Below, one piece after another: positions 1-5,712 of a DNA stretch of 7,734 bases (positions within the stretch are counted from its first letter, which is position 1; each line of letters begins with the position of its first letter). Location: assembly GCA_029781465.1 (NCBI GenBank), contig JAKOWQ010000095.1, positions 1 to 7,734 on the forward strand. The letters run 5' to 3'. The stretch comes from Pseudomonadota bacterium. GTDB lineage: Bacteria > Pseudomonadota > Alphaproteobacteria > Sphingomonadales > Sphingomonadaceae. The position numbers and the translations under genes are program-made. The notes below the pieces were generated by a model. That model was not told the DNA's origin, made no database searches, and saw only the letters and a list, made by a program, of their open reading frames with translations.

Positions 1-178
1 GCTCGACCGGCCAGTTGATCCCGGCAAACCCGGCGTCGTGCTTGGCCGCCATGTATTCGCGGCCGAGCGCCAGATCCTGCTCCACCGAATTGCCGCGCCG
101 CGCGGCGCGGGCATACCGGGGAGCCATGCCTTCGAGGAAGGTGCGCGCCTTTTGCCGATAGGCATCGAGATCGCTCAT
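1..178 (-). CDS. Acyl-CoA dehydrogenase, N-terminal fragment (cut by window edge)
   Basis: Only the first 59 codons are inside the window; the gene continues past position 1. The translation starts MSDLDAYRQKARTFLEG and reaches AGFAGINWPVE, the segment that in acyl-CoA dehydrogenases precedes the Y-G-G turn of the N-terminal helical domain. The family is FAD-dependent and introduces an alpha,beta double bond into acyl-CoA thioesters in the cytoplasm. The ATG (178-176) overlaps the stop of the upstream dehydrogenase as ATGA, which suggests translational coupling and roughly equal synthesis of the two proteins. A weak GGAGAAG lies just upstream within the preceding gene. Inference: this is the partner, probably catalytic, subunit of a two-gene dehydrogenase like the FadE28/FadE29 pairs of steroid side-chain degradation. 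The substrate cannot be told from 59 residues. Confidence 0.85.
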   Translation of the reverse strand, partial: MSDLDAYRQKARTFLEGMAPRYARAARRGNSVEQDLALGREYMAAKHDAGFAGINWPVE

Positions 179-1269
179 GCCGCTTCTCCTGCCAGATGGG
201 AAACCAGCAGGTCTTCCCAGAAATAGAGGCTGCCGGTCTCAACCGCGAGGCTGCGCGCGCGGCGCATGTGCAGGTGCAGGCCAAGCTCCCAGGTCACCCC
301 GATCCCGCCGTGGATCTGCACACAATCGCGCGCGTTGGTATCATAGGCCTCGGTCGCGGAAATTCGCGCGTCGGCGGCGGCGACAGGAAAATTGTCCGCG
401 CCCTCGCTGGCGGCGGCGTGGATGCAGTTGGCCCGCGCGATCTCGACCAGGCCATACATCTCGGCAATGCGATGCTTGATCGACTGGAAGGCGCCGATCA
501 GCTGGCCGAAGGCCTTGCGGGTCACCGCATAATCGCGCGCGATGTGGAGCAGCGCCTCGGCCCCGCCGACCTGCTCGTGCGCGGTGACTACGGCCATGCG
601 GGCGAGCACATCGAGCGCAAGGCTCCGCGCTGCCGCACCTTCGGCCAGCACGGTGGCCGGAGTGCCGGAAAACTCGAGATCGGCGTAGAGTCGGCTGTTG
701 TCATAGCTCGAAACCGGAGTGCGTCCGGCCCCTGCAAGCTCCGCCAGAACCAGCACAGGCTCCCCATCACGGCTCGCCCAGACCGCCGCCAGATCGGCCT
801 TGATTGCGCCCGGCACCGCAGGCTTGGTGCCATGCAACTGCCCCGCAGAAAAGGTAACGGTCGGCACGGGCGGCAGGGCGCTGTTGCCCTCGGCAAAGGC
901 CACGGTGCCCAGCGCCTCGCCGCTTGCCAGCGCGGGCAGCCAGCGCGCCGCCAAATCCGCATCGCCGCCATCGATCAGCGCCCGCGCCGCGCCATAGCCG
1001 AAGGTCAGGAACGGGGCCCCGGCCGTCGCCGCGCCGCAGGCCTGAGCGACCAGCCCCAGCTCGGTCAGGCCCAGCCCCAGTCCGCCATGCTCCTCGGGAA
1101 TCGCCAGCGCGGTCCAGCCTTGTTCGACCGCCGTGTCCCAGAACGGCTGATCGTGTTCGCCCACCTGCTCCAGCAGGGCGAGCAAGCGCTCCTTGCTCAT
1201 CCGCGCGTCAAGCACGCGGCGGCTTTCGGTGGCTATGGCCTGCTGGCCTTCGTCATACAGGATCGACAC
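175..1269 (-). CDS. Acyl-CoA dehydrogenase family protein, possibly non-catalytic subunit
   Basis: A 364-residue flavoprotein-family protein. The N-terminal helical part runs to about residue 110 (AIPEEHGGLGLGLTELGLV at 56-74). A middle beta domain with many changes from the family follows (about 115-215). The C-terminal helical domain has TRKAFGQLIGAFQSIKHR (250-267) and QIHGGIGVTWELGLHLHMRRA (318-338). The RKAFGQ and QIHGGIG segments normally contact FAD across the dimer. After HMRRA the family usually has a Y-E-G-T block carrying the catalytic Glu; here there is ETGSLYFWEDLL instead. At the alternative position used by isovaleryl/long-chain enzymes, a hand alignment gives Met225 or a neighbour, not Glu. 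At 364 residues it is slightly shorter than typical 380-400-residue members. The start is GTG (1269-1267), preceded by GGGAGAG at good spacing. It overlaps the next dehydrogenase by ATGA. Probable role: one subunit of a heteromeric acyl-CoA dehydrogenase for beta-oxidation of a bulky or branched acyl-CoA (inference). Confidence 0.9.
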   Translation of the reverse strand: MSILYDEGQQAIATESRRVLDARMSKERLLALLEQVGEHDQPFWDTAVEQGWTALAIPEEHGGLGLGLTELGLVAQACGAATAGAPFLTFGYGAARALIDGGDADLAARWLPALASGEALGTVAFAEGNSALPPVPTVTFSAGQLHGTKPAVPGAIKADLAAVWASRDGEPVLVLAELAGAGRTPVSSYDNSRLYADLEFSGTPATVLAEGAAARSLALDVLARMAVVTAHEQVGGAEALLHIARDYAVTRKAFGQLIGAFQSIKHRIAEMYGLVEIARANCIHAAASEGADNFPVAAADARISATEAYDTNARDCVQIHGGIGVTWELGLHLHMRRARSLAVETGSLYFWEDLLVSHLAGEAA

Positions 1270-1295
1270 GGCGATTCTCTCCCTTCATCGCCGGT

Positions 1296-1311
1296 TTAAC
1301 CGATCGGTTAA
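1296..1311. promoter_or_regulatory. Perfect 16-bp palindrome, candidate TetR-type operator
   Basis: TTAACCGATCGGTTAA is its own reverse complement over all 16 bases. It lies in the 51-bp gap between the MaoC gene stop and the GTG start of the dehydrogenase pair, about 27 bases upstream of that GTG. On the minus strand a TTGCCA (1320-1315) lies just before it and could be a -35 element, but no good -10 is visible. Short perfect palindromes of this type are typical operators of TetR-family repressors of acyl-CoA metabolism. No regulator gene is in the window, so the cognate protein is unknown. The site would allow the dehydrogenase pair to be controlled separately from the MaoC gene. Confidence 0.6.
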
Positions 1312-1320
1312 GATTGGCAA

Positions 1321-1776
1321 TCACTGCTTGGGGCGCTTGCGCTGCAATCCCGAGCGCTTGCAACTGGCGACCAGTTCGCCGCGCTGGTTGAAGGCCTGGT
1401 GCAGGAAGGTCACGATCCCGGCGTCGGGTCGCGATTTCGATTCCCTGAGTTCGAGCACTTCGGTGACGATGTTCAGCGTATCGCCAACAAACACCGGTTT
1501 GGGAAAACGCACCTCGTCCCAGCCCAGATTGGCGACTGCCGTACCCAGCGTGGTATCGCCAACGCTGACCCCCACCATGAGGCTGAGCGTGAAGCACGAA
1601 TTGACCAGCACCTGGCCATACTCGCTGCCCTTCATGTATTCGGCATCGAGGTGCAGCTGCGCGGGGTTGTGGCTGAGCGTGGTGAAGAGCACGTTGTCGG
1701 TCTCGGTCACGGTGCGGCGAATCGCGTGATCGAAGCGCTGCCCCAGCTCCAATTCGTCAAACCACACCCCTGGCAT
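1321..1776 (-). CDS. MaoC-family (hotdog) acyl-CoA dehydratase/hydratase
   Basis: A 151-residue single-hotdog protein. Residues 22-70 (TVTETDNVLFTTLSHNP, LHLDAEYMK, then VNSCFTLSLMVGV) and 72-101 (VGDTTLGTAVANLG, FPKPVFVGDTL) match the MaoC dehydratase group that includes mesaconyl-CoA hydratase-like proteins. These enzymes hydrate 2-enoyl-CoAs or the reverse in the cytoplasm. The classical R-hydratase motif G-D-x-N-P-L-H is altered: residues 35-42 read SHNPAQLH, keeping the N-P and the His (His42) but not the Asp, as far as I recall from this subgroup. The ATG start (1776-1774) has an excellent AGGAGG five bases upstream. The gene is upstream of, and co-directional with, two acyl-CoA dehydrogenases, so it likely takes the enoyl-CoA they make. 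The exact substrate is unknown, and a non-enzymatic thioester-binding role is possible. Confidence 0.88.
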   Translation of the reverse strand: MPGVWFDELELGQRFDHAIRRTVTETDNVLFTTLSHNPAQLHLDAEYMKGSEYGQVLVNSCFTLSLMVGVSVGDTTLGTAVANLGWDEVRFPKPVFVGDTLNIVTEVLELRESKSRPDAGIVTFLHQAFNQRGELVASCKRSGLQRKRPKQ

Positions 1777-1843
1777 CCTATCCTCCTGCTGGCTTTGCCG
1801 TGCCCTAACAGTGCGGCCCGGCGGTGACTAGCATGCGGTTTGT

Positions 1844-1857
1844 TGGAAGCGCTTCCA
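1844..1857. promoter_or_regulatory. LacI/GalR-type operator palindrome upstream of sugar transporter
   Basis: TGGAAGCGCTTCCA is a perfect 14-bp palindrome with a central CG, the form bound by LacI/GalR-family repressors in many Proteobacteria. It sits in the 189-bp divergent region between the MaoC gene and the sugar transporter, 109 bases before the transporter ATG. Just downstream is an AT-rich stretch (GATACTTATACGTATG, 1868-1883) containing a TATACG that could be a -10 on the plus strand. Reading the other way, TATAAG could serve the MaoC gene. If the plus -10 is right, the palindrome covers the -35 region and a bound repressor would block RNA polymerase. The regulator gene is not in the window. 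The assignment is from motif form and context only. Confidence 0.65.
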
Positions 1858-1965
1858 TTCCTTCGGGGATACTTATACGTATGCGGCTGGACAAAGCGGT
1901 GTGACTCGCCATCACTGGACCGGGAACATGCCGCAAGCAGCGGGACGAGAAATGAGGAGAGGGAA

Positions 1966-3264
1966 ATGGCGGCACCGATAGTCGGATCGGGCACGGCGGG
2001 GGGCGCAAGCGCGGGGGGCAGCACAAAGATCGTGCTGCTGCTGGCCTTCGCGGTTTTCTTCCTGCTGGGCGGGGTAACCAACATCAACGATCTGCTGGTC
2101 GGCAAGTTCAAGCCGATGTTCCAGCTCAGCCATGCGCAGGCCAACCTGGTGCAGATGGCTTTCTTCATCGCCTATGCCGCCTTCTCGATCCCCGCCGGGA
2201 TCGTGATGAGCAAGCTCGGCTATATCCGCACCTTCGTGCTTGGTTTCGTGATGATCGCGGCGGCGGCGTTCCTGTTCATCCCGGCGTCGGCGGCCGCATC
2301 CTATCCGGGGTTCCTGGCCGCGCTGTTCTTCATCGGCGCGGGGATCACCGTGCTGCAGGTGGCGATGAACCCGGTTATCACCACGCTGGGACCGGTCGAA
2401 ACCTCGCACTCGCGGCTGACCTTCGCCCAGGCGTTCAACTCGATCGGGGTGACCTTGATGGTCTATGGCGGCGCCAAGGTGCTGCTGGGCGATTCCAAGC
2501 CGATCGACGCCACCACCGCCACGGCCGATCAGCTTCAGGCCTACCGGGTCGAGCAAGGCGCTTCGATCGGCCAAGCCTATATGTGGCTGGCGATCCTGAT
2601 GCTGGCGATCGCCGCGCTGTTCTGGCTGTTCCGTTCCGCGCTCGATCACGCCAAGGCCGAAGAGGCCAAGGTCGAAGGGACGCTGGGGCTGTTCCTGCAC
2701 AACAAGCGTGTCCAGTTCGGCGCGCTCTGCATCTTTGCCTATGTCGGCGCCGAAGTGGCGATCGGCAGCAACATGATTGCCTATCTGGGCGAGCAGCGGG
2801 TGATGGGGCTCGATCTGGAAAGCGCGGGCAAGCTGGTAGCCTTCTACTGGGGCGGAGCGATGATCGGGCGCCTGGTCGGCGGTTTCGTGCTGCGTGCGTT
2901 CCGCCCCGGCAAGGTGCTGACCGCCTATGCTGCCGGTGCCATTGCGCTGATCGCGCTTTCGGCGGTCAGCAACGGTGCCCTCGCCGGCTGGGCCCTGATC
3001 CTGGTGGGCTTCTGCAATTCGCTGATGTTCCCGACGATCTTCAGCCTCGGCACCGAGGGTCTGGGCGAACAGACACCGCAAGGATCGGGGATCATGTGCA
3101 CCGCGATCGTCGGCGGGGCGATCGTGCCCTGGTTGTTCGGGACCGTGGCCGACCTTTCCTCGATGCACGTCGCGCTGGCGGTGCCGGTGATCTGCTACGC
3201 GATCATCGCCACGTTCGGACGCTGGGCCGCCAGTCATCCGAGTGCCGCCGGCGCGGTCGACTAG
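1966..3264 (+). CDS. FHS-family MFS sugar:H+ symporter (glucose/galactose/fucose type)
   Basis: A 432-residue inner-membrane transporter with about 12 hydrophobic segments. Residues 35-70 (GGVTNINDLLVGKF, then LSHAQANLVQMAFFIAY), 124-147 (GAGITVLQVAMNPVITTLGP) and 350-392 (CNSLMFPTIFSLGTEGLGEQ, GSGIMCTAIVGGAIVPWLFG) are signatures of the fucose:H+ symporter family (FucP, GluP, NagP). Asp42 matches the essential Asp of the FucP N-L-N-D motif. At the place of FucP Glu135 there is Gln131, as in glucose/galactose-type members, which argues against fucose itself. The ATG at 1966 is chosen because a strong GAGGAGAGGG precedes it; the open frame runs further upstream to 1840 but through the operator region. 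A low-complexity Gly/Ala/Ser leader (residues 7-19) precedes the first membrane segment. The gene stands alone with no sugar-catabolic neighbour and is likely controlled by the LacI-type site upstream. Confidence 0.92.
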   Translation: MAAPIVGSGTAGGASAGGSTKIVLLLAFAVFFLLGGVTNINDLLVGKFKPMFQLSHAQANLVQMAFFIAYAAFSIPAGIVMSKLGYIRTFVLGFVMIAAAAFLFIPASAAASYPGFLAALFFIGAGITVLQVAMNPVITTLGPVETSHSRLTFAQAFNSIGVTLMVYGGAKVLLGDSKPIDATTATADQLQAYRVEQGASIGQAYMWLAILMLAIAALFWLFRSALDHAKAEEAKVEGTLGLFLHNKRVQFGALCIFAYVGAEVAIGSNMIAYLGEQRVMGLDLESAGKLVAFYWGGAMIGRLVGGFVLRAFRPGKVLTAYAAGAIALIALSAVSNGALAGWALILVGFCNSLMFPTIFSLGTEGLGEQTPQGSGIMCTAIVGGAIVPWLFGTVADLSSMHVALAVPVICYAIIATFGRWAASHPSAAGAVD

Positions 3265-3271
3265 CCCGAAC

Positions 3272-3832
3272 TCACGCCCTGCCCGTCTCGCTGGCGAGCA
3301 AGGCCGGGTCGATCCCCTCGGCGCGCCAGGTTGCCGCCCAGCGCGCCGCCGAGGGCGTATCGAACAGGATTTCGGCCCGGCCCTCGGCCGCGTACCAGCC
3401 GTGGCGCTGCATCTCGCCGTCAAGCTGCCCGGCGCCCCATCCGGCATAGCCCAGCGCCACCAGCCAGCGCTGCGGGCCGACTCCTTGCGCAATCGCGCGC
3501 AGCACATCGAGCGAAGCTGACAGGCACCCTAGCGCCCCGGCCTCGATCGTGCCGGGCTCCTTCCAGTCGTTGCTGTGCAGCACGAAGCCGCGCTGCGGCT
3601 CTACCGGACCGCCCGCCAGCACCGGGCAATCGGGCGCCACACCGGGTTCGATTCCCACTTCCTCCAGCAACTCATGCAAACGCAGCAAGGGATGCGCCTG
3701 GCCCACACCGATCCCCAGCGCACCGTTGGCATCGTGAGCCATCATCGCGATCACCGCTCGCTCGAAACGCGGATCGCCCATTCCGGGAAGGGCCAGCAGC
3801 AGCCGACCGGCAAGATAGACGGACTCGGTCAT
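3272..3832 (-). CDS. yqgE: YqgE/AlgH family protein (UPF0301)
   Basis: A 186-residue protein (188 if the GTG at 3838 is used) covering the whole YqgE/AlgH domain. From the ATG start, the family marks are LAGRLLLALPGMGDPRFERA near the N terminus, VLAGGPVEPQRGFVLHS in the middle and LGYAGWGAGQLDGEM towards the end. It is probably cytoplasmic; the biochemical function is not firmly known, although the family was named after a gene affecting alginate regulation in Pseudomonas. The ATG (3832-3830) is preferred because homologues start M-T-x-x-x-x-L-x-G-x-L-L. Neither start has a convincing ribosome binding site. A small upstream ORF ends inside the start region (GTGA overlap at 3838-3835), so coupling is possible. 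The gene converges on the sugar transporter with only 7 bases between stops, and I see no terminator hairpin there. Confidence 0.93.
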   Translation of the reverse strand: MTESVYLAGRLLLALPGMGDPRFERAVIAMMAHDANGALGIGVGQAHPLLRLHELLEEVGIEPGVAPDCPVLAGGPVEPQRGFVLHSNDWKEPGTIEAGALGCLSASLDVLRAIAQGVGPQRWLVALGYAGWGAGQLDGEMQRHGWYAAEGRAEILFDTPSAARWAATWRAEGIDPALLASETGRA

Positions 3833-3834
3833 CG

Positions 3835-3966
3835 TCACGGCAGGTTACCGCGCCGCGCGGCTTCGCTCAATCGCGCTTGCTCTTGCAAAGTCAGCCGTTC
3901 CCCGTTAGGGGCGCGCGCTTCACCGACACGGATTCGATGATCGGCCTGGCCATCTAGGGCTGCCAT
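3835..3966 (-). CDS. Possible small protein (43 aa) overlapping the yqgE start
   Basis: A 43-codon frame from ATG (3966-3964), beginning MAALDGQADHRIRVGEAR and ending in a charged, helix-like TLQEQARLSEAARRGNLP. Its TGA (3837-3835) overlaps an in-frame yqgE GTG as GTGA, a common form of translational coupling, and yqgE itself lacks a ribosome binding site. Against it: no Shine-Dalgarno is visible before its ATG, the family is not recognised, and it lies in the region that should hold the divergent rpmI promoter. Gene status is doubtful. Confidence 0.22.
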   Translation of the reverse strand: MAALDGQADHRIRVGEARAPNGERLTLQEQARLSEAARRGNLP

Positions 3967-4000
3967 GGCGGATCGGACGTGTCTCGACAAGGAGACGAAA

Positions 4001-4204
4001 ATGCCCAAGCTCAAGACCAAGAGCGGCGTGAAAAAGCGCTTCAAGCTCACCGCCACCGGCAAGGTGAAGCACGGCGTGGCCGGCAAGCGCCACCGCCTGA
4101 TCAGCCACAACGGCAAGTATATCCGCCAGAATCGCGGCACCGACGTGATCTCCGACGCTGATGCGAAGGTGATCAAGAAGTGGGCGCCCTACGGGCTGAA
4201 CTGA
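4001..4204 (+). CDS. rpmI: 50S ribosomal protein L35
   Basis: A 67-residue, very basic protein starting MPKLKTKSGVKKRFKLT, the invariant L35 N terminus, with GKRHRLISH and the C-terminal VIKKWAPYGLN. L35 is a small protein of the large ribosomal subunit. Length is normal for the family (about 64-67). The ATG at 4001 is chosen over an in-frame ATG at 3965 because it gives the conserved N terminus and has AAGGAGAC at 3989-3996. It is followed after 13 bases by rplT, the usual rpmI-rplT pair. infC, which precedes this pair in enterics, is absent here. The 5' flank back to 3839 is shared with the divergent yqgE and should contain the promoter, but I see no clear -35/-10. Confidence 0.97.
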   Translation: MPKLKTKSGVKKRFKLTATGKVKHGVAGKRHRLISHNGKYIRQNRGTDVISDADAKVIKKWAPYGLN

Positions 4205-4217
4205 GGAGCGCTGACCA

Positions 4218-4574
4218 ATGAGCCGTATCAAGCGGGGTGTTACCACCCGTGCCAAGCACAAGCGGATTCTCGACCAGGCCAAGGGCTATCGCGGTCGCCG
4301 CAAGAACACCATTCGCGTTGCGCGTCAGGCGGTCGAAAAGGCCGGCCAATACGCCTATCGCGATCGCAAGGTTAAGAAGCGGACTTTCCGCGCCCTGTGG
4401 ATCCAGCGCATCAACGCCGCGGTCCGCGCCGAAGGCCTCAGCTATTCGCAGTTCATCCACGGCGCCAAGCTGGCCGGGATTGAGCTCGATCGCAAGGCGA
4501 TGGCCGATCTGGCGATGAACGAAGGCGGCGTATTCGCCGCCGTGATCGCTCAGGCGAAGGCGGCGCTGGCCTGA
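4218..4574 (+). CDS. rplT: 50S ribosomal protein L20
   Basis: A 118-residue basic protein starting MSRIKRGVTTRAKHKRILDQ, with AKGYRGRRKNTIRVARQAV and RDRKVKKRTFRALWIQRINA, followed by the globular C-terminal half (YSQFIHGAKLAGIELDRKA). This is full-length L20, which binds 23S rRNA early in assembly of the large subunit. A GAGGAG at 4203-4208, overlapping the end of rpmI, is its ribosome binding site. Together with rpmI it forms a two-gene operon that ends at the hairpin at 4599-4633. In some bacteria L20 represses its own operon through an mRNA structure; I see no clear equivalent leader here. Confidence 0.98.
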   Translation: MSRIKRGVTTRAKHKRILDQAKGYRGRRKNTIRVARQAVEKAGQYAYRDRKVKKRTFRALWIQRINAAVRAEGLSYSQFIHGAKLAGIELDRKAMADLAMNEGGVFAAVIAQAKAALA

Positions 4575-4598
4575 GCGAGGCGCCGTTGCTGAAATCGA

Positions 4599-4633
4599 AA
4601 AGGGCGCGGACGAGCATATCGTCCGCGCCCTTT
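4599..4633 (+). terminator. Rho-independent terminator after rplT
   Basis: AAAGGGCGCGGACG (4599-4612) pairs perfectly with CGTCCGCGCCCTTT (4620-4633), a 14-bp GC-rich stem closing a 7-base loop (15 bp if the A-T at 4613/4619 also pairs). It begins 25 bases after the rplT stop. The T run is short (TTT inside the stem, then CCC), so termination may be partial or need help. It separates the ribosomal protein operon from the AraC-type genes and pheS. Confidence 0.8.
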
Positions 4634-4723
4634 CCCGTTCCGGGCCACAAGTAAGGCTTGCCCCCGGTGCGATTGCCTGACTAGTTTCGCCGGTGCTGTG
4701 ATTCGACCCGGGGGAATGGTCGC

Positions 4724-4750
4724 GTGTTTTCCGTGAGTGTTAAGTCTTGA
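4724..4750 (+). CDS. Possible 8-codon leader ORF overlapping the regulator start
   Basis: GTG (4724) opens the frame M-F-S-V-S-V-K-S and stops at TGA (4748-4750), which overlaps the candidate TTG start of the AraC-type gene as TTGA. A GGGGGA at 4710-4715 lies 8 bases before the GTG, a better ribosome binding site than the regulator start itself has. It may be a leader peptide coupling translation, or the remnant of a longer reading frame. Too short to recognise. Confidence 0.2.
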   Translation: MFSVSVKS

Positions 4751-5634
4751 CCGGGCCCGTGCTCGGCGATGCGGTTGGCGTGCGTTTCTTCATGCCGGCG
4801 CCGCAATTGGCTCCCTATATTTCAACCTACTACCTTACCGAAGTCAATGTGCCCGCCGGTCAGGAGATCGAGGATTGGCTGCATCCGGAATGGGCCAACC
4901 TGCGCGTCTTCGACCGCGATGTGTGCAGCGCGGCGATCGGCCCCGACGCCGTGCGCCCGGCGGGTCAGATGATCGCAACCGGGCCTACCAGCCATTCGGC
5001 CCATTTCCGCATGGGCCGCTGCCGGGTCTGGGGTGTCGGGATTCTGCCGCTCGGCTGGCTGCGCTTCCTCGATGCTCCCGCCGCCGATTTTGCAGACCGT
5101 TATTGCGATCCCCGGGACGGAACCGCTTTCGCTCCGTTCGCGCCGCTGTTTGACGGCCTGTTTGCGACCAGCGCCGATCCTGCGGGTGAGGCCGGCCGAC
5201 TTGATTCCTTCTTTCTCGATCTGCTGAACCGCCGCGATCCGCATGAAGACGAGGACCGGATCCGCACCGCCCATGGTGCTTTGATCGACAACCAGGCCGG
5301 TTCGGTGTCAGACCTGTCCGAGCAACTGAGCATTTCCCCCCGCTCGCTCGAGCGGCTTAGCCTCCGCGCTTTTGGCTTTTCCCCCAAGTTGCTGCTGCGG
5401 CGCCAGCGTTTCCTGCGCAGCCTGGCGCAATTCATGCTCGATCCCACATTGACCTGGATCCGCACTCTGGATTGGCAATATGTCGATCAGGCCCACTTCG
5501 TGCGCGACTTCAAGCGCTTCATGGGCATGAGCCCGTCGAGCTATGCCCTGCTCGACCATCCGGTGCTGCGCGCGGCTGCACGCGCCCGGGCTGCAGCGGC
5601 CGGCGAGGCGGTGCAAGCGCTGCACCGGCCTTGA
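4747..5634 (+). CDS. AraC-family transcriptional regulator (first of tandem pair)
   Basis: A 295-residue putative DNA-binding regulator. The C-terminal third is an AraC/XylS double helix-turn-helix: first helix-turn-helix near 187-210 (VSDLSEQLSISPRSLERLSL), linker helix GFSPKLLLRRQRFLRSLAQF (210-229), second near 245-266 (QAHFVRDFKRFMGMSPSSY). The N-terminal 150 residues are not a sensor domain I recognise with confidence. They carry PEWANLR (48-54), ATGPTSHSAHF and WGVGILPLGWLRFLDAPAADFAD, all shared with the next gene. An in-frame stop at 4741 limits the start: TTG 4747 is the longest choice, while GTG 4759 would give an N terminus of about the paralogue's length. Neither has a good ribosome binding site. 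It lies downstream of the rplT terminator; a weak TTGCCT (4673) / TGTGAT (4697) promoter is possible. The ligand and targets are unknown. Confidence 0.88.
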   Translation: MTGPVLGDAVGVRFFMPAPQLAPYISTYYLTEVNVPAGQEIEDWLHPEWANLRVFDRDVCSAAIGPDAVRPAGQMIATGPTSHSAHFRMGRCRVWGVGILPLGWLRFLDAPAADFADRYCDPRDGTAFAPFAPLFDGLFATSADPAGEAGRLDSFFLDLLNRRDPHEDEDRIRTAHGALIDNQAGSVSDLSEQLSISPRSLERLSLRAFGFSPKLLLRRQRFLRSLAQFMLDPTLTWIRTLDWQYVDQAHFVRDFKRFMGMSPSSYALLDHPVLRAAARARAAAAGEAVQALHRP

Positions 5635-5712
5635 TCGCACCAATCGGCGCTTGCCAAGCCTCGCAACAGCAAGCACTATTCGATCAACGACAATCCCACG
5701 GGGAGCTCTTCG

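Noticed and set aside
196..1299. Long plus-strand open frame (367 codons) opposite the dehydrogenase
   Set aside because: It is the antisense shadow of a clear acyl-CoA dehydrogenase in GC-rich DNA; its product is Arg/Gly/Ala-rich with no recognisable domain.
1875..1882. ATACGTAT palindrome in the divergent region
   Set aside because: Only 8 bp and lying in an AT-rich -10-like stretch; too short to call an operator.
1840..1965. Longer transporter start at TTG 1840
   Set aside because: It would add 42 non-conserved residues translated through the LacI-type operator and promoter; the ATG at 1966 has a strong ribosome binding site.
1912..3507. 531-codon minus-strand open frame opposite the sugar transporter
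   Set aside because: The translation is rich in Arg, Gly, His and Gln, as expected from antisense of a membrane protein gene, and the plus strand encodes an unmistakable FHS transporter.
3965..4000. In-frame upstream ATG for rpmI at 3965
   Set aside because: It would add 12 residues before the invariant MPKLKTKSG start, and the AAGGAGAC site is placed for 4001.
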